From positions 1 through 33,725 of the forward strand of contig JAKSYS010000673.1 in NCBI GenBank assembly GCA_022925895.1: a stretch of 33,725 nt of DNA. Reading direction: 5' to 3'. The notes beneath the pieces were generated by a model. It saw only the letters and a program-made list of their open reading frames with translations, had not been told where the DNA came from and searched no databases. Source of the DNA: Fragilaria crotonensis (taxonomy: Eukaryota > Bacillariophyta > Fragilariophyceae > Fragilariales > Fragilariaceae). Position numbers and translations under genes: made by a program. This document shows, in pieces, positions 1 to 9,318 of the stretch; the first letter of the stretch is position 1, and the number at the start of each line of letters is the position of its first letter.

Positions 1-232
1 GCATTACCACCCGCGATTTTTCGAAAACAACCAAATAATACACCCGGATATAGTCTGGCACCGCGCCGGTTTTGGTGCTGTTTGGGCGCTTGTTGCAGCA
101 CGCCGCGCCACTTTTGCACGACGGAAAGTCAGTTCGTAAATTCTGAAACGCAGCCGAACTTATTTCGTATGAACCGATTTCACTCTTTCACAACAATTGA
201 TCTGTTAGAAGCCTTCCTCAATTTACATTAAA

Positions 233-499
233 ATGACCACTACTGACGCTGAACCAGTCGCTGCAGAGGCTGCCCCTGCGAAGAGAGTCTCAACTCGTGC
301 CAAGAAGACTGTTATCAAGAAGGACGAAGAGGTCAAACCAGTTGTGGCGAAGAAGAAGACGGTCGCCAAAACGCCCAAGCCTGCTCCTGAAAAGAAGGAG
401 AAGCCACCCGCAGCCAAGAAGGCAGCGCCAAAGAAGAAAGCCGCCCCTAAGAAGAAGGCCGCACCCAAGAAAAAGAAAGAGAAGAAAGCTGAAGAGTAA
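233..499 (+). CDS. Lysine/alanine/proline-rich linker-histone-tail-like protein
   Basis: An 88-residue protein that is almost entirely Lys, Ala, Pro and Glu. The C-terminal half carries three back-to-back A-A-P-K-K-K units and ends in a K/E-rich tail. There is no winged-helix globular domain, so it resembles the free tail of histone H1, as in the short H1 proteins of kinetoplastids. The inferred role is non-specific DNA or chromatin binding in the nucleus. The ATG at 233 is the first in frame and sits in an A-rich context. A second, similar but more diverged gene follows at 1259. It could instead be another nucleolar or ribosome-associated basic protein. The reading frame is strongly biased to K/A/P codons, which makes chance coding unlikely. 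Confidence 0.7.
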   Translation: MTTTDAEPVAAEAAPAKRVSTRAKKTVIKKDEEVKPVVAKKKTVAKTPKPAPEKKEKPPAAKKAAPKKKAAPKKKAAPKKKKEKKAEE

Positions 500-894
500 A
501 GTTGGGAACTAAACGGGGGTTCGATGCTGCCAGGTGTTTTTGTGCTGTAGGAGTATGTGTACAACTATGTACGAGTATTCAGGAGAACCATTAACATAGT
601 TATAAGGCATAGTTTGCGAGGTAAAACTGTCTATAGTTGTAGACTTTCATGCACTGTTGTCATGGTCCCCATTTGCAACACCTTGTAATTGATGCAACCA
701 TGTCAAACGAGCACGCATTTTGTTGCTCTGTTGTATGTTGTCGTTTGCGAGTTCTTTCAGCCAGTTTGCGTGACTCATGAAACAAGACGCTAGCTCAGTG
801 AGACTGCTATCATGAGAACAATCCCGCGAACTGCTATCCCAAAATGTCACCGACAGTATTCCCACATACATGTATGAATACATTTTTCATGTTT

Positions 895-1047
895 CGATTA
901 GAATGCAAGGAAATGACGTCAATCATGACGTCACATTACCAACCCTCCGCGTACTGCCTACGGTGATACAGTACTCCAGTAAGACAGTAGCATAGGAAGA
1001 GCATGCTGATTGGTGCGGCTTGACCTCATTTCCTTGCATTCTAATCG
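895..1047. repeat. 27-bp near-perfect inverted repeat flanking a 99-bp spacer
   Basis: Bases 895-921 (starting CGATTAGAATGCAAGG) match the reverse complement of 1021-1047 at 26 of 27 positions. The spacer is 99 bp. The single mismatch falls in the TGACGTCA end of the left arm (TGACCTCA on the right). No clear target-site duplication flanks the arms. It may be a small MITE-like element or a regulatory palindrome. It lies between the two histone-like genes. Confidence 0.75.
914..933. promoter_or_regulatory. Two CRE palindromes (TGACGTCA) 12 bp apart
   Basis: Exact TGACGTCA octamers occur at 914-921 and 926-933. CRE-type sites are bound by bZIP proteins, and TGACGT-type elements are known to mediate CO2/cAMP responses in diatom promoters. 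The left site is the inner end of one arm of the 895-1047 inverted repeat. They lie about 330 bp upstream of the gene at 1259. Function here is inferred. Confidence 0.5.
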
Positions 1048-1088
1048 GATCCGTGCATACGGACTGTATTATGAACATTTACATCATG

Positions 1089-1102
1089 TATAAATATATA
1101 TA
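1089..1102 (+). promoter_or_regulatory. TATA-like element
   Basis: TATAAATATATATA lies about 150-170 bp upstream of the two candidate ATGs (1237 and 1259) of the following basic-protein gene. It is the best TATA match in this intergenic region. Confidence 0.35.
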
Positions 1103-1258
1103 TGTGACTTTAGAATCTATGCAAGTTTTAAATGAGAACTCACATCAGGACGTGGTGTCACCTGGTGAAATCACAAACGAACCTGCTGAGAAGCACACAA
1201 CAACTCAATACCTCACTTGCACCACACCATTGAACCATGCCAACCGTCGAAGTTGCAC

Positions 1259-1546
1259 ATGCTGAAGGAGGCAAATGCTCTCCGGAAGACTCGTGCTCGT
1301 GCCGCTGCCACAGCTGCTTCTGCAGCTATTTCGAACATCAGCAAGCCTGTCAAGGCAAACAAGGAAGAATCAGCCAAGGCAGTTCCGGCCAAAAAGACAA
1401 AGCCTGCGACGAAACGTTCCGTCGTCAAGAAAACCAAGACCACCGATTCTTCAAAAAAGGAAAACAAGTCGGACGAGGCACCGAAGAATGATGATTCTTC
1501 CAAACAGGAGAATATGGCGGGTCCACATGGGGAATATCTTTCCTAG
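1259..1546 (+). CDS. Second small lysine/alanine-rich histone-tail-like protein
   Basis: A 95-residue protein rich in Lys, Ala, Ser and Thr, with P-A-K-K-T-K and V-V-K-K-T-K-type clusters, similar in composition to the gene at 233. No globular H1 domain is visible, so a chromatin or DNA-binding role is inferred from composition only. The start is uncertain. An ATG at 1237 in a better context opens another frame (M-P-T-V-E-V-A-H-A-E-G) that would join this frame if one G of GGAGG near 1265 were extra. The ATG at 1259 needs no change. The last residues (G-P-H-G-E-Y-L-S) lose the basic character, so the 3' end could also be spliced or shifted. Confidence 0.5.
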   Translation: MLKEANALRKTRARAAATAASAAISNISKPVKANKEESAKAVPAKKTKPATKRSVVKKTKTTDSSKKENKSDEAPKNDDSSKQENMAGPHGEYLS

Positions 1547-3908
1547 GAGTCCTTGGAGTGTTTTCCACATCGTTCACGAAAAAATCGCAGCGCAAGGTGA
1601 AAGACCTTGATGGATTCATTTGCATATGACTTTCCAGTTACTTAAGCACGCAATTCACGTTCCGACTCTACCAATTTGACTGGGTTGCGTTTGTAGTCCA
1701 AAAACTTTGTGAACGACGAGATCCTCCTAGGTCGCCAGGCGTCAGCCATGTACTCCATTTGGGCTGAGAGGAACTGCTGTCACCACCAAGGCAGAAGCTT
1801 TGCACAATATCCGAACCACCATCCATTTTCAAACAATGTCTTTTCTCCGCAGACCTCGATATTTCTTGGACGATCAAATGTGCGCCTGTGAACCATTGGA
1901 AATCTTGTGCCGCCTATGAAAGGTAGGAAGTCGAACCATATTGACTGCTCATCATCTTTTGAACTCTTTTGTGCTCGATGGCGCAATGAGACCTTGGGGT
2001 TTGTGTTTGCGAAAGGCTAGTAACAATCGTCACAGCTGACTACGAACATTGTTATGCGAGGATGGCACGGAAAGGTAGTCTTAATCTTAATAATGACGAC
2101 GGACCCAGCTTTAGATCTGCCTTCCATACAATCAATCATGTGGATACAAGTATGGTGTTCTCGATCGTTACAAGGTTACACAGGAATGCGCTGCAGTTAC
2201 TAACACCTGGATTAAATCGGCACCGGGGCACCGCATCGCCGCCCATATCTTTCAGGACTTTACGTGTTAAGATTCGATTGCGCACATTAGGATGTTACAT
2301 GACAATGGCGCTTCTACTGCACGGTGCGAAGCAAGTAGATCTAGCTGACTTTTTGGTAACCCTATATGATTCGCATCTGAATCGTGGTTCGCCATTCTCT
2401 GAATATCGGTTTTTAGTTCGAAAAAACGTACGATAGGTCTGGCTTATACTTCGGAAACGCACGATAGGCTTGGTTTGTATTTCGAAAACGCACGATAGGT
2501 TTGATTCGTACTTTGCCAAGGCGCGAGGAGGGTCATTGGTAGGTGGTCTAGTAGTTTTATAATCCCTAACATGCTCGCATTTGAATCGTGGTTCGTCCCC
2601 TACTTAATCTTGGTTTGTACGTCGACAGCGCACGATAGGTTTGATTCGTACTTCGAAAACACAAGATAGGTTGGCACGAATACTCGACCATGTGCACTTC
2701 TACATGTGGATGTAACCTTTGTTGCGACAATGGGACACCTATCTGGAGTGTACTCGGAACCGGCGTTGAGTCGAACACCCCGCAATCGCTCAACCAGTAT
2801 ACAAACTGACTCTAGTAGCAATATGCACATAGACTACTCTAGATGAATCACACATTTACTAGGAGTCCAGTGTCTCACGTATAAACCTTTGCGAACAATG
2901 GTCGCCACAGATGCGTTTAGGTTGTAGGGCTTCAAGTTGATCAATCGTACTACAGTACTCGCTCCTCGACCTTGGAAAGTGTTGATTGGGTCACAATGCA
3001 CCATGTCTTCTTCAAAAATTGCTATGCCGAAGTGCGCGCCGTTTCTCTGTACATGGATTATTGTTACAAAATTTCAAGCAATTGACCGTCGCTGAAGAAG
3101 TCAACGTCTGTATGCATTTCTGTCGCGCATACGTCAAGTTCGCCGGTCCTTGAGACCGCGGAGTATTACCATGGCAGAGATACTGGGGTTGTACACAACA
3201 ATCCACTAGCATAGGTTTTTCCTGCGTAGAATGTATGCGTTCTCGGGGATACGTCTGAATGCGTGGGAAGGTTTCAAAATTGAGGTGAACACGTGGACAC
3301 ACGGTGCAACAGGCAAAAGCACCATACCGGGACTTAGATTCCTTTCCATTTCATTCGATAGTACTCCAAGTACTTGGCAGCACCGTACTCTGGAGTATTC
3401 CCCGACAGAATGCCTGAATGATGATATGGCAAAACTGCCTATCTAGATGGACGCAAGTCCACAACGCACACGAGGTCCGTTACAGGAATTTTGGGCGGTC
3501 GCACACCAGCTCCGAATCTTCCTTCTCACAAAAGTGTCGCCATGACTGTGCCAGTCGGTCGTGCCGCGTTTGGCTGACACGGCCCACGTCTGTACCCCCG
3601 CCCCACAATGAGTCACACGAGAGACCATTTCGCCAATCAGGGGGCAAGAAATCGAGCTCAACGACTTTCTCTGCTCTCAACGATTCGACCTCTCCTCGAT
3701 ACATATATTTTTTTGACTGTAATAAAGCGTGAAGCGTGAACCCGTGCAAGCGTGGACCCTCGAGAACAGAACACAAGTGCCCAAAATCAAATCTCCCCGA
3801 TTCGAGTGTTCAGTTAAAGGGGTTCATAAAAACCAAAAAGCCGTCGAAGCACCAGTCAAGCCTTTCAGTCGAAGCTCATCACCGAGTAAAGTCTCTCTTT
3901 CAAACCTT
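1547..3908. other. Intergenic region without a convincing gene
   Basis: Short open frames here (for example one of 124 codons at 2062-2436) have no recognisable domain, and that one runs into tandem repeats. The region holds 31-bp tandem repeats (2427-2690), a 12-bp palindrome CCAAGTACTTGG at 3366-3377 in a GTAC-rich patch, and a T-rich TATA-like stretch near 3700-3713 that may belong to the downstream ornithine decarboxylase promoter. Confidence 0.5.
2427..2690. repeat. 31-bp tandem repeat in two blocks
   Basis: The core CGATAGG recurs at 2431, 2462 and 2493 (exactly 31 bp apart). It appears again at 2633, and as AGATAGG at 2664 (again 31 bp). Each unit reads roughly ACGCACGATAGGTTTGATTC followed by GTACTTCGAAA. 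A shared lead-in, GAATCGTGGTTCG, occurs at 2379-2391 and 2583-2595. So a block of about 200 bp seems to have been duplicated after the 31-bp units formed. Confidence 0.75.
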
Positions 3909-5876
3909 ATGATTACTTCTTCATACGCTTCTGATTTACTCCAGGATATCTTGAAAGAAAATGAAGTCTTTGTTGGTGGTTCTTCCATCGGGAAAGGTTT
4001 CAAAAAGGCCGCTCGTCACTACTTGCGCACGTCTTCTATCGCTAAGTACGAGCAGATGAACCTCTCTCCCTCGAGAAGCTGCATTCTACGTGGTTGACAT
4101 TGGAGTTGTGGTCTCTCAAGTCTATCAATGGCGTCGCTACTTGCCACGCGTGGAACCCTTCTATGCCGTGAAGTGTAACCCTGATCCTGTTCTCATCAAG
4201 ACTCGCCATTCTAGGCTGCAACTTTGATTGCGCCTCCAAGAAGGAGATTGACATTGTCCAAAAGATCACTGCTGACTTGCCTCGCAAACCGGAGATCATT
4301 TATGCTAATCCCTGCAAGGCTCGCCACCACATTGCGCACGCTGTCTCTAGGGCGTTCGCATGGTCACCTTGACAACGTGGCGGAAGTCAAGAAGTTGGCG
4401 GAGATCTCGACTGGTATTAAGCTCCTCATGCGCATCGTCACTGACGACAGAGGCTCGCAATGCCGTTTGAGCTCCAAGTTTGGTGCTCCCAGATCCAGAT
4501 GGCGGAACTTGCTTTCCGCTGCTAAACAAACGGGAATGGAAGTCGTTGGAGTGTCCTTCCACGTTGGAAGTGGATGCCGCGACTCCACCCGCTACCACCT
4601 GGCTCTCAAGGACTGCCGCGAGCTCTTCGATATTGCCAAGGAGGAGTACGGATTCAACCTCAACATTCTCGACATTGGAGGTGGTTTCCCTGGAGAGACG
4701 CATTCCTTCTACAATCCCGAAGTCCTCGATTCTGACGACGACGAAGAAGACGCTTCCAGCGAGGAAGGATTGGAGAAAGCTGACGCTCAGGAAGAAACTC
4801 CCTACATGTTCTTTACCGAGATTGCCGAGACGGTATCTCCATGGATCGACGAATTGTTTGAACCAAGTGTCCGCGTCATCGGGGAACCCGGACGTTACAT
4901 GGTGGCTGCTGCGGCCACCTTGGTGACCTCAGTTGTCGGATCCAGATCCAACGAAATGGACGACTTGCCCTTCAAGCCGGAGGCCTTTTCTGACAATGAA
5001 ACGTCGGAGACCGTCTTTGAGAGATCCCGCCAGGAGGAAAACAATATTGTTCGCCAGCGCGGTGCCTCCTTTGACATGCGCCAGCGCGGCGCCTCCTTTG
5101 ACATCACGAACGGAGGAGATGAGCAAGTCTGGGAGACCATCACCGAGGAGCTCAACGACTACGCTAAGTACTTCGCCAAGCAGACCTTCATCACTCAAGT
5201 CACTGATGCTTACAACGATGGTTTGGATCTCTACAACGAAGATTTCAATACCCAGGCTGATCTGTTGGGAGTCCCCAACAAGAGTCAGATGCAAAGCATG
5301 ATCCGCACGGTTGAGGGCATGACCAAGAGTATTGCCATTGGCGAAGACGTAGGAGGCCAGATTTCTTGGCTGCTGCCGGCGAAGCCGCTGTCAACGGTAT
5401 GGTCCTCCAGGCTGTCGCCGATTCGGCCTCTCCAAGACGACTATGCCTACTACGTCAACGACGGCGTCTATGGAGCGTTCAACAATCTCATGTTTGATCA
5501 CGCCAACGTCCGTCCTCGCGTCCTCCGTGTCGAGGTTGACGATGCCAACGGAAACGAACACGTCTACGTTGAGTCCGACGTTGACAAGCTCCTTTACGCG
5601 TCCACCGTGTTCGGACCTACTTGTGACTCTATCGATGTCATTGCCCGCTCTGTCTTGTTGCCCAAGCTCAAGATTGGAGACTGGCTCTACTTCCAGAACA
5701 TGGGTGCCTACACGATGGCCGCGGCGTCCAGCTTCAACGGATTTGAGCCAACGGAGAAGATGTACGTGTGCTCGGTGCAACTCGAGTTCTTCGAATCGCT
5801 GATCGCGGGACCGTCCGAGGATGAACAGCACCAGAACATGTTAGATCGCGTGGCAGAGGAGAAAAAGGACCCCTGA
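3909..5876 (+). CDS. ODC: Ornithine decarboxylase, reading frame broken by several one-base indels
   Basis: Eukaryotic-type fold III PLP decarboxylase that converts ornithine to putrescine, the entry step to polyamines and, in diatoms, to silica-forming long-chain polyamines. Visible motifs in order: the PLP-lysine motif [11 protein letters not shown] (Lys codon 4171-4173), H-V-G-S-G-C (4560-4577), G-G-G-F-P-G (4677-4694), G-E-P-G-R-Y (4881-4898), Y-Y-V-N-D-G-V-Y-G (from 5445), and the catalytic Cys motif G-P-T-C-D-S (Cys 5622-5624). The frame changes near 4071, 4203, 4348, 4370, 5369 and 5432, while the encoded protein stays family-like across each change. Allowing for these, the product is about 655 residues. 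The first in-frame ATG is 3909. About 130 extra residues, acidic and with a 27-bp tandem duplication, separate G-R-Y-M from the Y-Y-V-N-D-G motif. Either recent pseudogenisation or uncorrected assembly errors would explain the breaks. Confidence 0.85.
5052..5105 (+). repeat. 27-bp in-frame tandem duplication inside ODC
   Basis: Units 5052-5078 and 5079-5105 differ at two bases and encode R-Q-R-G-A-S-F-D-M followed by R-Q-R-G-A-S-F-D-I. They lie in the acidic, apparently disordered insertion of the decarboxylase. The R-x-x-S spacing resembles a basophilic kinase site, which is inference. Confidence 0.85.
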
Positions 5877-6269
5877 CACGGTTCACAGTGGATTGATGGA
5901 TGTATTGTGTTTGTGAAACCTGATGCAACGGGTGTCCAATGGCATTGATAAATAATGATCTCATTATAAGGAAGCATCTAACATAGCCGAGTCTGAAGCT
6001 TCTGAAAAAATCTGAAGAGATGGTGCTGAAAAGGATATCTTAACCCTGTGCTTGGTGAGAAGATTGATTGCCCTACAAGGTCGAAATCACTGAGAAGGAT
6101 CAGATCCTTTTCATCACGCCAGGCGTTAGGGAATATCTCATCCGGAATTCCTATCCAATGCCGAAACGCATCAGTCAAATGCTGATCTGTCGTGTATACC
6201 TTGTCTGTGAAGCGGATTGCCGGTCGCGGTACCTTGAAACAATGTGGTACGACTTCGTCTTCCACGCGA
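5877..6269. other. Convergent intergenic spacer
   Basis: Spacer between the 3' ends of ODC (+) and the SET gene (-). Short open frames on both strands show no recognisable domain. I see no RNA gene or repeat here. Confidence 0.4.
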
Positions 6270-7803
6270 TCACCCTGAGTATTGCCAGCTCCTTTTGCCT
6301 GGCATTCCGCAATATTTGTACGGTATAGAATGACGATGTTTCGTCTCGTTTAAGAATGGTGCAGGGGTGCAGATTGTCCAATCAAACACTCGACGAGTCC
6401 AATTCCAGGGAACGGTCGTGATGCCGCCGTCCGAATTTGATGTAGTCGTCGTGTTGTTTTTGTTGTTAGGGTGATCATAAAACAAGAGGTACGGAGATTG
6501 TTGGGGTACGGGTAGTCTTTTGTTCGGCACTCGTCCGAATTTTAGTAGCCACTTCGTCCATGACATGGGCTGGAGTGTACATGGGCGTCGTTTTCTTTCC
6601 ATTGAGCGTTTCATTGGTTCGTTTGGAGTAGCAGCAGTAGTAGCACGATGATGATTGTCCCATGCTGCCTTCCAATCGGACCCATAATCCATGACAATTT
6701 CATCCCCAGGTTGCAGATCTCGGAGTGCCACGAGTTCCAAAACAAGACCTGTTCATCGGCGTGGTCCTCCAGATCTGGAATACTCCATCGGAGCCACGAG
6801 TCATTAGATTGTTGAACGGACCATTGCAGTTTGACATTGGGTGTGTCATGATGATTGATGAGATTGACTATTGGAGAATACGGAAATAGTACCATGGATG
6901 ATTGGGGATGGCCGTAACAGTAATTCAGCAAGAGTTGCCACTGCTGTTCCAGGGTTTCACTCTGCTTTGATTCTTTGATTTTGATCGTGTTGAGCGTTAT
7001 CTCCCAGTCAAAGATCGGAACAACTGGCACCGGAGCGACGATGGATCCCTTGGGTAAAAATCGAGATGCAAACGCACCTCGGCCTGAGATGGAGGATGAC
7101 TTTGGTAGGAGATTGTCCAAACAGGTGCCGTGGTGACGGAGCCATTCCTGGGAACGAAGGGGTGGGTCCTGGTGATCATTATCATCGTCATCCCACAAAC
7201 TCCGTTCCTGAAACCATTCTTCCGTCTGAGGTGATAGCAGTTCTTGACCAGCGACAACGTCCTTGTGAATGTACCACGTGTAATTGTGATATTGAGTAAA
7301 GGATCCAGCTGCCTTGCACGTTTCTCTGGGACAATCCCCATCGTCGCGGTCAACACGATAGGGTAAAATATTCGATTTTCCTTTCACGCTGTTGGTCAGC
7401 ATGCCAACACCTGGCGTGACAGAATGAACAACCTTTCCTTCGTTCATACCTCCAGTGTCGTATGCTGATTTCCAGTAATTGTATTGGAAGAAGTCGACGC
7501 CGACAGTATTCATGATATCCGGAACTTGGATGACAATGTCTCCAGGAAGGACGGGAGAACCTCGTCGGCGATCCATGAGTGTAAAGATACCAAATCCATC
7601 CAAATACGACTTGGCCATGACGAGGGTGCAATCCGGAGGGACATTTGGTTGACTACTTCTTGCTGCTGTCGTCGTCGAGCACGTCGTCTCATCATTATCA
7701 CCATGACTGCCACCAAGACACTGTTCTTGCAAGACTTGCGACGAGACCAGTCTCGTCAAAAGAAAACACTGGTGAAGGTGAAGATAGTGAACAGCATACG
7801 CAT
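6270..7803 (-). CDS. SET-domain protein with signal peptide, frame broken at two A4/T4 runs
   Basis: Predicted protein of about 510 residues when two one-base gaps are allowed for. Beginning at the ATG at 7803, M-R-M-L-F-T-I-F-T-F-T-S-V-F-F reads as a signal peptide but hits a stop at a four-T run (+ strand AAAA 7758-7761). One extra base would continue it into the long frame. That frame holds S-G-R-G-A-F-A-S-R-F-L-P-K-G (SET start) and the conserved P-I-V-N-L-I-N-H-H-D-T-P-N-V-K segment. A second break at AAAA 6739-6742 shifts to the frame carrying L-Q-P-G-D-E-I-V-M-D-Y-G, the SET C-terminal motif. SET proteins transfer methyl groups to lysines. A secretory signal suggests an ER, secreted or organellar destination rather than chromatin. 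The C-terminal tail after the SET core has no recognisable domain. Breaks at homopolymers suggest sequencing or assembly errors, or recent decay. Confidence 0.75.
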
Positions 7804-8292
7804 TTCTTGTTGTTGATTGTCACTTGTCAATGGCCAATTCGTTCTCTTCAACCATCGGCACTTGGCCAACTTCACACCCAACCCAATGTTGATGATGTTG
7901 TGTCCTTTGACCTTTTTAGAGTCCTATGACGACGAAGATACGCTCATATCCCGAACCGAAGGTCGAAGAAAGATTTTAAATCAATACACTCGGAGTACGC
8001 TAGTAGCAAGTACACAAGCCTACTCCAGTACATGTACATGTCATTCTTTCAGACTTTATCATTTATATAAACATACATTTATAATAACTAATAACAGAAC
8101 ACAGATCGTAGTACGTGTAACCATCCTTTCTGTCGTGAGTGTGGGCAAAGATAGACACTGATAAGCAAAGCAACGTATCAACCATCAACATCGAACACGT
8201 CTCGTCAACCCTGGAAAGCCGTCGAAAATGTTCGTTGATCAATCGCTGTAGCACCGCACAACGCACTTGTATTCCGTTCGCAAATACTAGTA
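7804..8292. other. Intergenic spacer, probable promoter of the SET gene
   Basis: Contains GTAC-rich sequence and an exact TACTCCAGTA at 8021-8030, about 218 bp upstream of the SET gene start on the minus strand. The flanking gene to the right ends at 8293 on the same strand. No gene is seen. Confidence 0.45.
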
Positions 8293-9318
8293 CTAGAGTT
8301 CAACCTTCTGCACGGGCTGTTCAACACCGTCGTTCTCCTCGTCGTCGCCAAGACCTTTCGCGGAACCCTCGTTCTCCTCAATGTCAGAAAGTACTGGCGG
8401 ATGAGCATCAACAGAACCATCGTTCTCTTCAATATCAGAAGAATGCTGCTCAGGAGGTGTTGAACTCTTTGAGTCGCTCTTCTTCTTCTGCTGACCCGCA
8501 TGGATCTGATGAATGCACTTTGACAGCAAAACGACGGTAAGAGAGAATCCAATCCACGATGAAAAGTAGAGATTTCCTCCGGATGCCGCCGGTCTATCTT
8601 CACCGAACGTGATGAAACCAACACCGAACGTGTACATGACAAACATCACACCCGAGAGTGCTGTCTCAATGGTCAAAGTAGTCTTTCCCATGCCAATCAC
8701 GACGAGAGCAATCAAGGGGATGATGATTCCAAACAGTCCCAGGGCAATCGCATAATTCGTTCGCTGACAGAAACTCAAATCACCCAAGTCGCTGACACAT
8801 TGGACATCTTGATGAATTCCCGACGCGGATGCGAGGACCACGACCGACACGGCCATCAAACCGAGCCATGTGGTTGTTTTGGGAGAGATATTCTTCTTGA
8901 ACCACAATGCCATGACTTCACGACAGTACCCGCCAAGGATGAGGATGATGCAAACAAAGGAAATCCAAGAGAAGAAGTAGAGATTCGAATTGATAATGAT
9001 TCCTTGTCCAACACCAGAAACGGCAATATCATGGCACGGGGTCATGATTGTCGGAAGGCAAGCGCACCAGATGATTAACAAGAAGACGGCAAGACCTCCC
9101 TCAATCTTTTGACCAACAAACTTGTCACCGAGCACAAAGTGGGCAATAGTTCCAAAGAAACTGAAAAAGAGCGAAATGGAGAGCGCAGCCGTAACCCAAT
9201 TCACGGAGCTGTTGGTGTTGTCAATCGTTGTGACATGAGCTGTAAGGCAAACACAAGAAAATATAAAGAGGGCGGCCCATGCCTGGAAACGATGTCCCTC
9301 GGGGGTTTTGATCTTCAT
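8293..9318 (-). CDS. Eight-helix membrane protein with internal duplication, unknown function
   Basis: 341 residues. About eight hydrophobic segments are visible, arranged as two sets of four. The two halves align: each ends in a segment starting N-L-Y-F-(F/S)-S-W-I-(S/G)-F, preceded by a helix following K-I-E-G-G or T-I-E-T-A. The first half has extra cysteines (I-W-C-A-C-L-P). The C-terminal 70 or so residues are hydrophilic and acidic, with the near-repeats S-D-I-E-E-N-D-G-S and S-D-I-E-E-N-E-G-S followed by D-D-E-E-N-D-G. No transporter or receptor family is recognised. The topology suggests a membrane-embedded dimer of four-helix units fused in tandem. The ATG at 9318 is in good context (AACAATGAAG) and no signal peptide precedes the first helix. 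Confidence 0.8.
   Translation of the reverse strand: MKIKTPEGHRFQAWAALFIFSCVCLTAHVTTIDNTNSSVNWVTAALSISLFFSFFGTIAHFVLGDKFVGQKIEGGLAVFLLIIWCACLPTIMTPCHDIAVSGVGQGIIINSNLYFFSWISFVCIILILGGYCREVMALWFKKNISPKTTTWLGLMAVSVVVLASASGIHQDVQCVSDLGDLSFCQRTNYAIALGLFGIIIPLIALVVIGMGKTTLTIETALSGVMFVMYTFGVGFITFGEDRPAASGGNLYFSSWIGFSLTVVLLSKCIHQIHAGQQKKKSDSKSSTPPEQHSSDIEENDGSVDAHPPVLSDIEENEGSAKGLGDDEENDGVEQPVQKVEL

Noticed and set aside
2062-2436. 124-codon open frame starting with ATG
   Set aside because: No recognisable domain, overlaps the start of the 31-bp repeat array, and composition looks noncoding.
2427-2690. Repeat array considered as CRISPR
   Set aside because: The units are directly adjacent without unique spacers, the genome is eukaryotic, and no cas genes are present.
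6068-6328. 86-codon plus-strand frame after ODC
   Set aside because: No ATG at its start, no domain, and its end overlaps the SET gene terminus.
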